Assembly: GCA_015064695.1 (NCBI GenBank)
Contig: SVRS01000012.1
Coordinates: 1 to 49,795, forward strand
Length of the DNA stretch: 49,795 nt
From: Oscillospiraceae bacterium
GTDB taxonomy: Bacteria; Bacillota; Clostridia; Oscillospirales; CAG-272
Reading direction: 5' to 3'
In this document: positions 38,739 through 47,923 of the stretch, piece by piece
Layout: each line of letters begins with the position of its first letter
Numbering within the stretch: the first letter of the stretch is position 1
The notes under the pieces: generated by a model
Database searches by the model: none
What the model was told of the DNA's origin: nothing
What the model saw: only the letters and a program-made list of their open reading frames with translations
Made by a program: the position numbers and the translations under genes

Positions 38739-41252
38739 ATGGAACATATGAAACAATGTCCCCAATGCGGGAAGGCCGTAACGTCTGACCGAACCTACTG
38801 TATGAACTGCGGTGTGACCCTGGGCATTCGCTGCCCCGCCTGCCGTATCGTTCTGCCTGTGGGAACCAAGACCTGTACCTCCTGCGGCCATGCCTTTGTT
38901 AAGAAGAAAAAGAAATTCAATCCGCCCATCTGGAATTGGATGAAGAAGCACGCCAAGCCCCTCGCAGGGAGCCTGTTCCTGCTTTTGCTCACCGCGATCC
39001 TGGTGACGGCCGCCTTCTCCTCGGTGAGACTTTCGGTTTTGCTGGAGGAGCTTACGATCCTGGAGCATGGAGCCACGGGATACGATCTCATGGGCTATTT
39101 CCTGGGTGGCCATCCTTCCTCCGTGGAGGGACTTTTAGAGCTGCCCGATCTGCGGGACAGCGTGCCCTTGATGAAGACGTTGCTTTTCCTGGAGGGACTC
39201 GGGTGGCTGGTCATGCTGGTATCCCTGATGATGGGGATCCTGCTTTTCGCTACCAATTATAAACGGTTCGGACGGATCACCGCCCGACGTCTGTTTGCGC
39301 CCCTGGGCGCGGGTCTCGGCGGTGCGGCGCTGACCTTTGGCATGACTCCCATTATGGCCGGGGTCCTCTTCGACGGTATGGTGAAATTCACCGAGCAGAC
39401 AGAGGAAGCGTATTTGGTACAGTGCTTTGCGGTGACCCCGCTGCTGTTGCTGATCGCCTTCGCATTGGTCATGGCCGTTTACGGATTGCTGTACGTATCC
39501 GTTTTCCGTAAGCTTTCCGCAGAGGACGAGAGCCGGGAGCTGGCCCTGGGCTATATCCTGGTGCTTCCCGTAAAGGCCCTGCTCCGCTTGACCCACCGAC
39601 TCTCCAAAAGAATCGCCCAAAAGAAGGGAAAGACCGTTGTAGAGCGGGACGAGCCTGCCTTTACGGTCACGCATCGTTTTTCTACGTATGTGGGCATCCT
39701 GATCATCGCGCTGGTGTTCACCCAGGCACTGCTCAGTAAGGTGTCTAATATTTTCTTTTGGTTCGTGTTCCTTTTGCCCCTCGTGATGCTGGTCTACGTC
39801 CTGTGGGCCAAGACCGCTCTGTCCGTCAGTATGCTTTCGGACTCCGTGACTACTGAGAAAAATACGCCCTATACCTACGAATTCCGGGTGGACAACCACT
39901 CCCCCCTGGCCATCCCCTTCGTGGATGCGAAAATGTCCATCCCCCAATCCAACGCCGTTCGCTGTACCGAACGGACGGTGCGGCTGTCCATGGCTCCCTT
40001 GACGGGATACCATATGAAGAACACCGTATCCTTCCGCTTCCGAGGTACCTACGATATTGGCGTGCGATGCTTCTACGTGTACGATTTCTTCCGGATTTTC
40101 CGTGTGCGCATTGACGTGGAGAATCTGACCACCGTGTACGTTCTCCCTCGCCGTCTGAGCCTGGATGAAGCCTCCGCCCACGCCATATCCGATAATACCG
40201 TCCGTACCGTCAGCTCTCCGTTGGCGGTGGATCGCCTGGAGGTCAGCGATATCCGGGATTACCGGACCGGTGATTCTCTGAAGGCTATCCACTGGAAGCT
40301 ATCCTCCAAATCCGAAAACTTTATTGTCAAGGATTATAATACGGGTACCTCCAATCAGACCGTGGTGTTCTGTGACCTGGCTCCCCATTTCCCCGACGAA
40401 GCCGCATCAAAGAAGCCCGGCGGTGAAGCCGCTGAGACGCTGACCCCTGCAGAGCGCCGTGCCAAGCGGCAAAAGCAACGCAAGGAGGAGAAAAAGAAGC
40501 GGAAGGAGCAGGCGGAGCAGGCCGCCAATCGCAGCCGCAAGAATAGCCGCCGGATCAAGGAGACCGCCGATACCCACGCCATTTCTGACGAAGCTCTGCA
40601 GGAGCGGCTGCAGCAGCGGGCAACCGTGGCGGAAGCCCTGGGAGCAGGGAAGAAGGAGGCGGAGCAGAATCTTGATCCCGCCGCCGAGATTCCCGAGACC
40701 ATCGATGTGCATGAGCTGGCCGCGAACGCCTACTACGAGGACATGAACGAGTACCTGGCCGACGGCGTGGTGGAGCTGACCATCGCGACGGTGCTGGCCG
40801 AGCTTCGGCAGGGTCATGAGGTCACTTTGCTGTGGTTTGACCGCCGTTCGGATACGGGAGTGTTCGTCTATGCCCTGCGCGGCGTGGATGAATTCGAGAA
40901 TATCTATCACCTGTTCGCCACGGCGCCCCTCTGCGCCCCCGCCTGTAAGGTCACGTCCTTGACCGCCATGATCAACGATATCCAAAGTGCCAAGCAAATG
41001 TTCGTGCTGGCGGCAATGGATGCCCCCATGCTGACCGATCTGGGGGCTATGCCCGGCGTTTCGGACGCGGGAAGCTTTGGCTCGGCCGAGGTGGTTCTGT
41101 ATAATCCCTCCGAGCGCTTCCGCTATCCCCGTGACCGTGAGCTCTATCTGGAGGCCTGCCGTGAGCAGCTTGCTGCGGGCGGCTTAGCCTTGACCGTAGC
41201 CAACGTCCTTGCACCCCAACCCGAAGGAGGCAGTCAACATGAAGCAACGTAA
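38739..41252 (+). CDS. DUF58 protein with N-terminal double zinc ribbon
   Basis: An 837-residue membrane protein. Residues 1-55 hold two zinc ribbons (CPQCGKAV...CMNCG and CPACRIVL...CTSCG). About six membrane helices follow (75-365). The DUF58 domain is marked by DYRTGDSLKAIHWKLSSKSE (about 507-526) and VVFCDLAPHF (about 543). A highly charged insert of about 110 residues (Lys/Arg/Glu-rich, then Ala/Glu-rich, about 552-665) interrupts the vWA-like fold before it resumes with VELTIATVLAELRQGHEVTLLWFD in style (VLAELRQGHEVTLLW). Typical DUF58 proteins have about 400 residues, so this is an enlarged form. The stop overlaps the next start by 14 bp. Confidence 0.88.
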   Translation: MEHMKQCPQCGKAVTSDRTYCMNCGVTLGIRCPACRIVLPVGTKTCTSCGHAFVKKKKKFNPPIWNWMKKHAKPLAGSLFLLLLTAILVTAAFSSVRLSVLLEELTILEHGATGYDLMGYFLGGHPSSVEGLLELPDLRDSVPLMKTLLFLEGLGWLVMLVSLMMGILLFATNYKRFGRITARRLFAPLGAGLGGAALTFGMTPIMAGVLFDGMVKFTEQTEEAYLVQCFAVTPLLLLIAFALVMAVYGLLYVSVFRKLSAEDESRELALGYILVLPVKALLRLTHRLSKRIAQKKGKTVVERDEPAFTVTHRFSTYVGILIIALVFTQALLSKVSNIFFWFVFLLPLVMLVYVLWAKTALSVSMLSDSVTTEKNTPYTYEFRVDNHSPLAIPFVDAKMSIPQSNAVRCTERTVRLSMAPLTGYHMKNTVSFRFRGTYDIGVRCFYVYDFFRIFRVRIDVENLTTVYVLPRRLSLDEASAHAISDNTVRTVSSPLAVDRLEVSDIRDYRTGDSLKAIHWKLSSKSENFIVKDYNTGTSNQTVVFCDLAPHFPDEAASKKPGGEAAETLTPAERRAKRQKQRKEEKKKRKEQAEQAANRSRKNSRRIKETADTHAISDEALQERLQQRATVAEALGAGKKEAEQNLDPAAEIPETIDVHELAANAYYEDMNEYLADGVVELTIATVLAELRQGHEVTLLWFDRRSDTGVFVYALRGVDEFENIYHLFATAPLCAPACKVTSLTAMINDIQSAKQMFVLAAMDAPMLTDLGAMPGVSDAGSFGSAEVVLYNPSERFRYPRDRELYLEACREQLAAGGLALTVANVLAPQPEGGSQHEAT

Positions 41253-44200
41253 TACCCAAAACCATACTGACCTCGCAGGGAGCAAGATGTCCGCGGCTCA
41301 GAAAAAGAAGGTGCGCATGACCCACGCCCAAAGAAAGGCGGCCCGAAAAGCGGCGAAGGAAGCGATCCTGCCTGTGCATAAGCGCCCCGTCGTGTGCCCT
41401 CCGGATAAGGCCGGGAGAGGCGTACTGTTCCGCGCGGGCGGACTCGTCTGTCGGGCATTGGTCATTTGGTTGGCTGCCGCCGGCCTGGTGATCTTCGTGG
41501 CAGGTGCATTGGAGTTCGGCGTGCCCAATTCCGTAATCTTCCTGGTGACCCTGGCCGTTGTGGCCCTCGCAATGATCTTCCGTCTGGGCTGGGTCGGAAA
41601 GCTGATCTCTCTGTTGGCGGGCGGAGGCGCCTTGGCCGGGTTGTTCCTCACCATGCCCAAGCCGACAGATCTGCTGTACGGCTGTCTCAGCCTGTATAAC
41701 GCCGCCCTGGATAGACTGTATAAGGTGGGATACTTGGTCTATGTGCAATATAAGGTGACCATTGCAACCTCTACCCCCCATGAAGAGCTGATGATTTTGG
41801 GCGTCGGCGTTCTGTCGGTGCTGATCTCGGCTCTGTTCGCTCTTTGCTTTGTCAAGAAGGTTCGCATCGTTCCCCCCGCCATCGTGGCCACGACCATTCT
41901 GACGGTGCTTCTGACCTTTAACATCTACAGTAACCGCATTCAGTCCAACCTGGGTATCGCCCTGGTGATCGTGTCCTTCGCATCCATGCTGGTGATGACG
42001 GCCTACGACCGGTTGTACCATAAGAAGGACGAAAAGCAGTACGACACCGAATTGAAGCTTTTTTGCGACGATGACCGTCCCACCATGCCCGCTGAGTATA
42101 CCCGATCAAGGGCAGACCGGGATGCCCGTAAAAGGGCGAAGGCCGAGGCGAGAGCCCGCCGTCGGGAAAAGACTGTGACGGTGGAGGAGGAGTTGACGGA
42201 TTACTTCGGAGGCAAGAAGAAGGCCCCCAAGAAGAAGCTCGACTCGGATGCCCGCAGCAGAAAGGAGAAGCGACGGGAGACGCGCGCCATGATGAAGCAG
42301 GTGCGAGCCGTTCGCGCTTACGATCGCGTAACGGAGCAAGCCCGCACGGCCATGGGCGGATACGCCGCCGCCGCTGTCCTGCTGGCCAGCCTCATCGCCA
42401 TTGCCCTCCCGGCTCTGACCATCAAGGAAAATTTCAATACCATTGACGCCATCGACGAGAAGATGGCCCTGGCCCGCGATTACGTGACGGCACTGCTTCG
42501 CGGCGACGACAATGCCCTGGACCGCTTGGAATACAAGGCGGACAGCGACAATTTCAAGCCCCATTCCACCGAGCTGGAGCAGCTGGAATTCACGGGCAAG
42601 CAAATTTTCTATATCCAATCCCGCTACATGATGAATTATTACCTGCGGGGCTGGATCGGTACGGACTATGAAAACGGCGCGTGGCTGGCGGTGGACGACG
42701 AAATTCTGCAGGAATACCAAGCCGCCTTCGGGAAGGATTCCTCTCCCTCCGAGGAGCTGAAATACCTGTTCTACCACTTCATGAAGCCCGAGCTGGTGGA
42801 CGATCCCGAATATACCGAAAATCTCTTGACCAAGCGGAAGGATAACCAGGCCTACGGATTTGTGAATCTGCTGGTTAGCCTCCGACGGGTCAATAGTCCC
42901 TCCACGTTGACCTATTTCCCCGCAACCTTCGATCCTCGCTACGGATTGATGGAGTATAATTCCACCGAGGATCATACGCTGACCTTTGTGAACTACTACG
43001 ACGGCCTGTATACGGGACGGAATTTCCACAAGAACGGCGTGGCGTATTCCACGGTTTCCTATGCCACGATCATGAAGGACCGGAAGTGGATCCAAAGACA
43101 GGCGGCTCTCCAAGCGGCGTACGCCCTGCAGAAGGAAGCGCTGTTGGCACGTACCGGCTTTGTAGTCAGTACGGAGGGCGGCGTGAACAGTTACCTGACC
43201 CTGGAGGTGCAGGAGCAGAAAAACGGTATGACCCTGTTCATGTATACCTACAAGCGGGGAAGCACCGAGCAGATCTGGCGCTTCTATCACGACACCGACC
43301 AGGTTTACCGTCCGGTAGGTGGCTATGAGGTGCGGACCCCCTACGGCACGCTGATCCTGGAGACCAAGGGCAACAAGGTGGTCGGCGTCAACGTAACCGA
43401 CGTCGGATCGGAGCAGCTGGATGCCTGGGGAACGCCCGTGGATGTCAACCTGATGGACGACTATAACCGCCAGATGACCGACGAGGAGAGGGCGGAGCTG
43501 ATGAGCTTCATCACGATGGAGAAGGATTACGGCGACTTTGTCTACGCAACCTATCTGAAGGGCTCCGAAAGTCTGTTCCTGCGAGAACTGGCCGCGACCA
43601 TTCGTGCGCAGGCCCATGCGGAGGAGGAGCGGGTTACCGAGGAGCTGATTCCCGACGATCCCGAGACCCCGGAGGATGATTCCTATACCGTCCGTCATAA
43701 GGAGATCGTCAATATTCCCGCCGACGTTTCCCTGGCCGCAGTCCGTAACTCCTCTGACCCGAACGCATACGTGCAGAGAGATTTGCTGGTGCGGAACGTC
43801 ATCGATTACATCATCGACGAGATGGGATGTACCTATACCATTACCCCGGATCTGTCCACGGTGGATCCCAATCTGGATGGCGTGGAAAACTTCCTCAAAA
43901 ACACCAAGGAGGGCTACTGCGTGCAGTTCGCCTCGGCCGCCGCTCTGATCCTGCGGGAGTTGGATATTCCTGTTCGCTACGTGGAGGGATACCTTGGGAA
44001 CGATCTGACCAAGATCAGCCGGGAGGATTTCGTATACGGGGCCTACGTCCGGGATTACCAGGCACACGCCTGGATCGAGGTTTGGTACGACGGTGTGGGC
44101 TGGATCCAGTATGAGACCACCCCTCAGTATTACGTGGGTATGTACGGCGCAGAAAACTCGGCGGGCTCCACGCCCATCGAGCCCATTTTCCCGGAGGATG

Positions 44201-44823
44201 ATACGGATCCGATACCCGACGAAACCGAGCCTGAGACCCTGGAGCCCGGAACCGAGGAACTCGACACCTCGGAGGAGACGACTGACGAGTTGTCCGCCAA
44301 TACGGAGGAGGTTCTTAGAAACAGCCTCATCGTGCTGGGCGTGATGGTGGCTCTGGCCGCTGCTGCGGCTGTGATCGCGACCGTCGTTAACCGTGCCCGT
44401 GCGGCGGAGGATCACCGACAAAGCGTGGCGGCGCAGATCCTGGAGAGCCGCTTCGGAACCAACACCGCTGAATCCGACCGACGGGAGCTGGCGTTGGAGA
44501 TGGCAGATGCCGTTATGACACTGCTGACACTGTACGATCTGTCTCCCGCAACGGGCGAATTCCGCGAGGATTACGCCGATCGGCTGACCGAGGAATTTAC
44601 CAAGGTGCCCGATAAGGACAAGAAGGTAAGCCCCGAGGCCATCCAACTGCCCAACCTCCATGTGGTTCTGGACGGCATGGCCGCAGAGGAATTCGGTCAC
44701 GGTATGTCCATTTCCGAAATGAAGGCTACAGCCCTTTGCTACCTCTTCCTCCACGGAGAGGTGCGCAAGAGACTGGCATGGCCCGAGCGGTTTGTCTTGC
44801 GCTACTTTAAGCATAAAATCTAG
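41239..44823 (+). CDS. Large transglutaminase-like membrane protein (TgpA-type)
   Basis: A 1194-residue membrane protein. A basic cytoplasmic N-terminus is followed by about six helices (about residues 60-265), a long Lys/Arg-rich loop (about 265-370), one helix (about 375-400), and an extracellular part. The transglutaminase core has C in EGYCVQFASAAALILREL, H in YQAHAWIEVWYDGVGWIQ and the following acid. An acidic Thr/Glu linker, a final helix and a cytoplasmic tail end it. ATG 41239 follows GAAGGAGG. The family resembles TgpA of Pseudomonas; an envelope peptide-related role is likely. The stop TAG is formed by the duplication TCTA and the first G of MITE copy D. Confidence 0.88.
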   Translation: MKQRNTQNHTDLAGSKMSAAQKKKVRMTHAQRKAARKAAKEAILPVHKRPVVCPPDKAGRGVLFRAGGLVCRALVIWLAAAGLVIFVAGALEFGVPNSVIFLVTLAVVALAMIFRLGWVGKLISLLAGGGALAGLFLTMPKPTDLLYGCLSLYNAALDRLYKVGYLVYVQYKVTIATSTPHEELMILGVGVLSVLISALFALCFVKKVRIVPPAIVATTILTVLLTFNIYSNRIQSNLGIALVIVSFASMLVMTAYDRLYHKKDEKQYDTELKLFCDDDRPTMPAEYTRSRADRDARKRAKAEARARRREKTVTVEEELTDYFGGKKKAPKKKLDSDARSRKEKRRETRAMMKQVRAVRAYDRVTEQARTAMGGYAAAAVLLASLIAIALPALTIKENFNTIDAIDEKMALARDYVTALLRGDDNALDRLEYKADSDNFKPHSTELEQLEFTGKQIFYIQSRYMMNYYLRGWIGTDYENGAWLAVDDEILQEYQAAFGKDSSPSEELKYLFYHFMKPELVDDPEYTENLLTKRKDNQAYGFVNLLVSLRRVNSPSTLTYFPATFDPRYGLMEYNSTEDHTLTFVNYYDGLYTGRNFHKNGVAYSTVSYATIMKDRKWIQRQAALQAAYALQKEALLARTGFVVSTEGGVNSYLTLEVQEQKNGMTLFMYTYKRGSTEQIWRFYHDTDQVYRPVGGYEVRTPYGTLILETKGNKVVGVNVTDVGSEQLDAWGTPVDVNLMDDYNRQMTDEERAELMSFITMEKDYGDFVYATYLKGSESLFLRELAATIRAQAHAEEERVTEELIPDDPETPEDDSYTVRHKEIVNIPADVSLAAVRNSSDPNAYVQRDLLVRNVIDYIIDEMGCTYTITPDLSTVDPNLDGVENFLKNTKEGYCVQFASAAALILRELDIPVRYVEGYLGNDLTKISREDFVYGAYVRDYQAHAWIEVWYDGVGWIQYETTPQYYVGMYGAENSAGSTPIEPIFPEDDTDPIPDETEPETLEPGTEELDTSEETTDELSANTEEVLRNSLIVLGVMVALAAAAAVIATVVNRARAAEDHRQSVAAQILESRFGTNTAESDRRELALEMADAVMTLLTLYDLSPATGEFREDYADRLTEEFTKVPDKDKKVSPEAIQLPNLHVVLDGMAAEEFGHGMSISEMKATALCYLFLHGEVRKRLAWPERFVLRYFKHKI

Positions 44824-44983
44824 GGGACCTCTAAATATTCAGCGCGCGGAGAGCGGCGAGAAGATTTTTTGTCAGACGCAACAAAAGTCCGCGCGCGTAG
44901 TGGAGTCTACGCGAAGGATTTTTGTAAAGTATGACGGAAAAGATTCCGTCGATTCTCCATGCGATGAATTTTTAGAGGTTCCC
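44823..44983 (+). mobile_element. MITE copy D (at the transglutaminase stop codon)
   Basis: 161 bp in the same orientation as copy A, flanked by the duplication TCTA. Before insertion the gene would have read ATC-TAA-TGA, so the stop changed from TAA to TAG without changing the protein. It is almost identical to copies A and C. A terminator follows the element at 45000-45028. Confidence 0.9.
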
Positions 44984-44999
44984 TCTAATGAATCCCAAA

Positions 45000-45028
45000 G
45001 AAAGCCGCCCCGTCCGGGGGCGGCTTTC
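45000..45028 (+). terminator. Terminator of the moxR operon
   Basis: GAAAGCCGCCCC pairs with GGGGCGGCTTTC around a 5-base loop, followed by AGATCTTTT. It originally lay directly after the transglutaminase gene and is now displaced by the MITE. Confidence 0.75.
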
Positions 45029-45081
45029 AGATCTTTTCGGCCAAAGCGTCGGGAGGAATGCTTCGTAAAAATCCCCCCCCC

Positions 45082-45110
45082 TTGCAATTTTCCTTCGTTT
45101 GTGATATAAT
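45082..45110 (+). promoter_or_regulatory. Promoter of the DUF89 gene
   Basis: TTGCAA (45082-45087) and TATAAT (45105-45110) are spaced by 17 bp. The start codon is 30 bp downstream of the -10. Confidence 0.78.
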
Positions 45111-45139
45111 GATTTCAATAACTCGAAAAGGAGACCGCC

Positions 45140-46039
45140 ATGCCAGCCCCGCTGTTACATCCCGAATGTGTGTCCTGCCTCATCAAAAAGCAGATCGATA
45201 TCTACCCAAAATCCGCCTCCCGCGAGCAGGTGCTGACCTATATGCGCCGCTTGGGTGAGCTGATGGCCACCCTGCCCGACCGTACGGGAGGTCCCGCCAT
45301 TATGGAGGCCATTACCGACATCCGCCGTGAGGTTTTCGGCTCGGCCGCCGCCCTGGTGGAGCGGGACTATGGGACCATTAAGGCCCATTTCAACCGCCTC
45401 ATGATGGATTTCGTGGCCTCCGAGGGGCTTTTGACCCGTATTTGGGCGGCAGAGGATCCCTTGCGCGCCGCTCTGGGCTACGCCATGACGGGGAATTTCA
45501 TCGATTTCGGTGCCATGGACTCGGTGGACGAGGAAAAGCTCCGTGCCCTTCTCGGATCTGCCGCAGAGCGAGTGGAGGCCGCCGATCCCGTCTACCTGTC
45601 CCTGCGGGAAACGCTATCCACCGCCCGCCGTCTGACGTTTCTGACCGACAACTGCGGGGAGATCGTGCTGGATCGGCTTCTCGTGGAGGTCCTACGCGCC
45701 CTGTACCCCGATCTGGCCATCACCGTTTTGGTGCGGGGCGGAGAGGTTTTGAACGATGCCACCATGGAGGATGCCCTGCAGGCAGGCTTTGACCGTGTGG
45801 AGGGCGTCTGCGTAATGGGTAACGGAGACCGCCTGGCGGGCACCGACGTGGACCGCGTATCCCCCGAGGCGCGGGAGGCGTTGACCGCCGCCGACCTCAT
45901 CCTGGCCAAGGGACAGGGTAACTACGAGACCCTGCGCGGATGCGGTCTGCCCGTGTTCTACGTTTTTCTCTGCAAATGCCGCTTTTTTGCAGACCGCTTC
46001 GGCGTACCGACCTACACGGGCATGCTGGTGAAAGCTTGA
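45140..46039 (+). CDS. DUF89 family damage-control phosphatase
   Basis: A 299-residue ARMT1-like protein. Metal-dependent phosphatases of this family remove harmful or side-product phosphometabolites such as sugar phosphates. Key blocks are ECVSCLIKKQ at the N-terminus, LTDNCGEIVLDRLL (about residues 171-184) with the Asp-Asn-x-Gly-Glu motif, RGGEVLNDATMEDA (about 198) and ADLILAKGQGNYETL (about 252), containing the Lys-Gly-x-x-Asn and Glu residues. All catalytic motifs are intact. AAAGGAG precedes the ATG. It is probably co-transcribed with ispE, which starts 143 bp later. Confidence 0.92.
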   Translation: MPAPLLHPECVSCLIKKQIDIYPKSASREQVLTYMRRLGELMATLPDRTGGPAIMEAITDIRREVFGSAAALVERDYGTIKAHFNRLMMDFVASEGLLTRIWAAEDPLRAALGYAMTGNFIDFGAMDSVDEEKLRALLGSAAERVEAADPVYLSLRETLSTARRLTFLTDNCGEIVLDRLLVEVLRALYPDLAITVLVRGGEVLNDATMEDALQAGFDRVEGVCVMGNGDRLAGTDVDRVSPEAREALTAADLILAKGQGNYETLRGCGLPVFYVFLCKCRFFADRFGVPTYTGMLVKA

Positions 46040-46057
46040 AAAATAAATGTTTCAAAC

Positions 46058-46150
46058 GCGTTTTGTGGCTTTCGCCACCGGGGCAGCGATTTCGCTTCGC
46101 AAAATCAGCCCCTATTCCGCAAGCAAGGATGCTTTCGCAAGGCGAAAGCT
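46058..46150 (+). repeat. Small palindromes between DUF89 gene and ispE
   Basis: Several hairpins follow each other: GGCTTTCGCC, GGGGC...GCCCC with an inner GCGATTT / AAATC-like pairing, and GCTTTCGC-AAG-GCGAAAGC. No T-run is present. The sequence could stabilise the transcript or attenuate ispE expression. Confidence 0.5.
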
Positions 46151-46182
46151 ATGGTCATAAGAATGAAAGGAGAAGCAACCCT

Positions 46183-47121
46183 ATGAAGAACGAGATCACC
46201 CTGCGGGCCAACGCCAAGATCAACCTGTTTCTGGATATAACGGGCCGCCGTGAGGACGGCTACCACACCATCACGGGGATCATGCAGGCCATCTCCCTCC
46301 ACGACACCGTGACCGTGGCCGTTACCGAGCCCACCGACGGGATGCACCTATGCACCCTGGGCCCTCGCGGCGGGCAGGCTGAGGAGATCGTCCTGACCTG
46401 CTCCAATCCCGATATCCCCACCGACAACCGCAATCTTGCCTGGAGAGCCGCCGAGAGGTTCTTCTCCGCCACGAGCTACGGATGCCGCCGTCTGACCATC
46501 CATATCGAAAAGCGCATCCCCGCCGCCGCAGGGCTGGCAGGGGGAAGCACCAATGCCGCCGCAACCCTGGTTGCCCTCAACAATCTGTACGGATCCCCCT
46601 TGACCCAAGAGGAGCTGTGCGGCGTTGGCTTGACGCTGGGGGCGGACGTGCCCTTCTGTATCCAAGGCGGTACTCGATTGACGGAGGGAGTGGGGGAGCT
46701 ACTTACCCCTGTTTCGAGGATGCCCGATTGCGATCTGGTCATCGCCTGCGGAGGGGAGGGGGTCTCCACTCCCGCAGCGTACAAGGCACTGGACGAACGG
46801 TACGGCGGCTTTGCTCGTACTGCCTATACCCCCCGCGCGGAGGAGCTGACGCGCTTGCGCTCCGCTTTGGAGTCGGAGGATCTGACCGCCGTAGGCGGGA
46901 GCCTGTTCAATCTGTTTGAATCCGTGATCCTGCCCGAACGTCCCGTGGCGGCAGACATCAAGGAGACTTTCCTTGCCTGTGGTGCCATGGCGGCTCTGAT
47001 GAGCGGGAGCGGTCCATCTGTGTTCGGTGTATTCCCCAAGGATGAGGGCTCGGCGCAGAGGGCGAGGGAGGCCCTGACGGCCCGAGGGATTCCTGCCTGG
47101 GTCTGCGAGCCGGTGGGGTGA
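46183..47121 (+). CDS. ispE: 4-diphosphocytidyl-2-C-methyl-D-erythritol kinase IspE
   Basis: A 312-residue GHMP kinase of the non-mevalonate isoprenoid pathway, which phosphorylates CDP-methylerythritol at the 2-hydroxyl. It begins with RANAKINLFLDITGRREDGYH (ANAKINLFLDI, REDGYH), has the GHMP ATP loop PAAAGLAGGSTNAAA (about residues 109-123), TLGADVPFCIQGGT (about 150) and the final MSGSGPSVFGVF. Length is slightly over the usual 285-295. ATG 46183 is chosen for the AAAGGAG 11 bases upstream; the frame is open further upstream but overlaps the DUF89 gene. Confidence 0.96.
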   Translation: MKNEITLRANAKINLFLDITGRREDGYHTITGIMQAISLHDTVTVAVTEPTDGMHLCTLGPRGGQAEEIVLTCSNPDIPTDNRNLAWRAAERFFSATSYGCRRLTIHIEKRIPAAAGLAGGSTNAAATLVALNNLYGSPLTQEELCGVGLTLGADVPFCIQGGTRLTEGVGELLTPVSRMPDCDLVIACGGEGVSTPAAYKALDERYGGFARTAYTPRAEELTRLRSALESEDLTAVGGSLFNLFESVILPERPVAADIKETFLACGAMAALMSGSGPSVFGVFPKDEGSAQRAREALTARGIPAWVCEPVG

Positions 47122-47269
47122 AGCATTGGTTTTCTTGCCGGCATATTGCACAAGCCTCGAAATAGACCAATTTTGGAATGCGTGAAAATATCGTTATTTA
47201 CGCATTTTTTGCCCTGTTTTCAGGGGTGTAAAAATTCCGCCGGCGGCCGATTGTGAAATATGACGAATC

Positions 47270-47312
47270 AAAAAACAGCCCCTGCCGTTTCTTTTGAGTG
47301 GCAGGGGCTGTT
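47270..47312 (-). terminator. Terminator of the minus-strand membrane protein gene
   Basis: AACAGCCCCTGCC pairs with GGCAGGGGCTGTT around a 13-base loop. On the minus strand six T residues follow. It can also serve ispE on the plus strand, which has no closer terminator. Confidence 0.85.
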
Positions 47313-47324
47313 TCGGGTGTCAGC

Positions 47325-47792
47325 TCAAGCGAGGAGCAGGATCACGCATTGGATACCCATCCAAATCATGCCGGCGATGGTGGCCAGGGCAAACAGAAGG
47401 CCGATTCCCATAGCGATGCGGTCCTGCAGATCCCGATCCCGCAGACGGTAGAGGCGTTGCCCCTTCTTGATCACGGCTTGTTCCTCGCGGGAATAAGTGA
47501 AGAGCCAGGATTTCTTTTCGGCGTAGCGGTACAGAAGCAACTCAAGAGCGAGGCCGACGGCCGCTGAGAAGGAGCAGATGGCGGCGGCGAGGTGATGCTC
47601 GGTGGAGGCCAGAAACAGAGACAGGAACAAAAGGGCCGCAACGACGGCCAAAGAACCCCAGCCAATAAGGGAATGCCTTCGGTTCAGGGAAGGGGAGTAG
47701 CGGGTATAGAAAATGCGAACGTACTTGTCCTTATCGTAGAGCGTATAGGGCGCGTAGTCGCGATCGCTGTCTTGGCGGGAAGGCTTACGCAT
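47325..47792 (-). CDS. Hypothetical membrane protein
   Basis: A 155-residue protein with a charged N-terminal 45 residues (rich in Asp, Arg and Tyr), two membrane helices (about 48-95), a basic loop (YRYAEKKSWLFTYSREEQAVIKK in style) and two further hydrophobic segments merging near the C-terminus (about 128-155). I do not recognise the family. AAAGGAG lies 7 bases before ATG 47792, and a promoter (TTGACA at 47836-47841, TATCAC at 47813-47818) precedes it on the minus strand. It has its own terminator and is monocistronic. Confidence 0.75.
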   Translation of the reverse strand: MRKPSRQDSDRDYAPYTLYDKDKYVRIFYTRYSPSLNRRHSLIGWGSLAVVAALLFLSLFLASTEHHLAAAICSFSAAVGLALELLLYRYAEKKSWLFTYSREEQAVIKKGQRLYRLRDRDLQDRIAMGIGLLFALATIAGMIWMGIQCVILLLA

Positions 47793-47812
47793 AGATGTCT
47801 CCTTTTGGCTAT

Positions 47813-47841
47813 GTGATAGCACATACGTGTCAATATGTCAA
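47813..47841 (-). promoter_or_regulatory. Promoter of the hypothetical membrane protein at 47.3 kb
   Basis: On the minus strand TTGACA (47836-47841) and TATCAC (47813-47818) have a 17-bp spacer; the -35 is perfect and the -10 weak. Confidence 0.6.
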
Positions 47842-47923
47842 TCGTGAAGTTGCTTCTTGGGAGCCGTGATGCTCGGTGTGCTTTAAACGCAAAATCGAGG
47901 TGAACGCGAACAACGGGTACACT

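Noticed and set aside
42106..44814. A 902-codon open frame on the minus strand opposite the transglutaminase gene
   Set aside because: It is an antisense shadow. No ribosome binding site or known domain is present; composition reflects the complement of a GC-rich gene in which stops are rare. The plus-strand gene has intact catalytic motifs.
44823..44983. A short reading frame running through the MITE copies
   Set aside because: The frame is open in three of the copies but differs at both ends depending on flanking DNA, has no ribosome binding site, and copy B breaks it. It reflects recent copying, not a conserved peptide.
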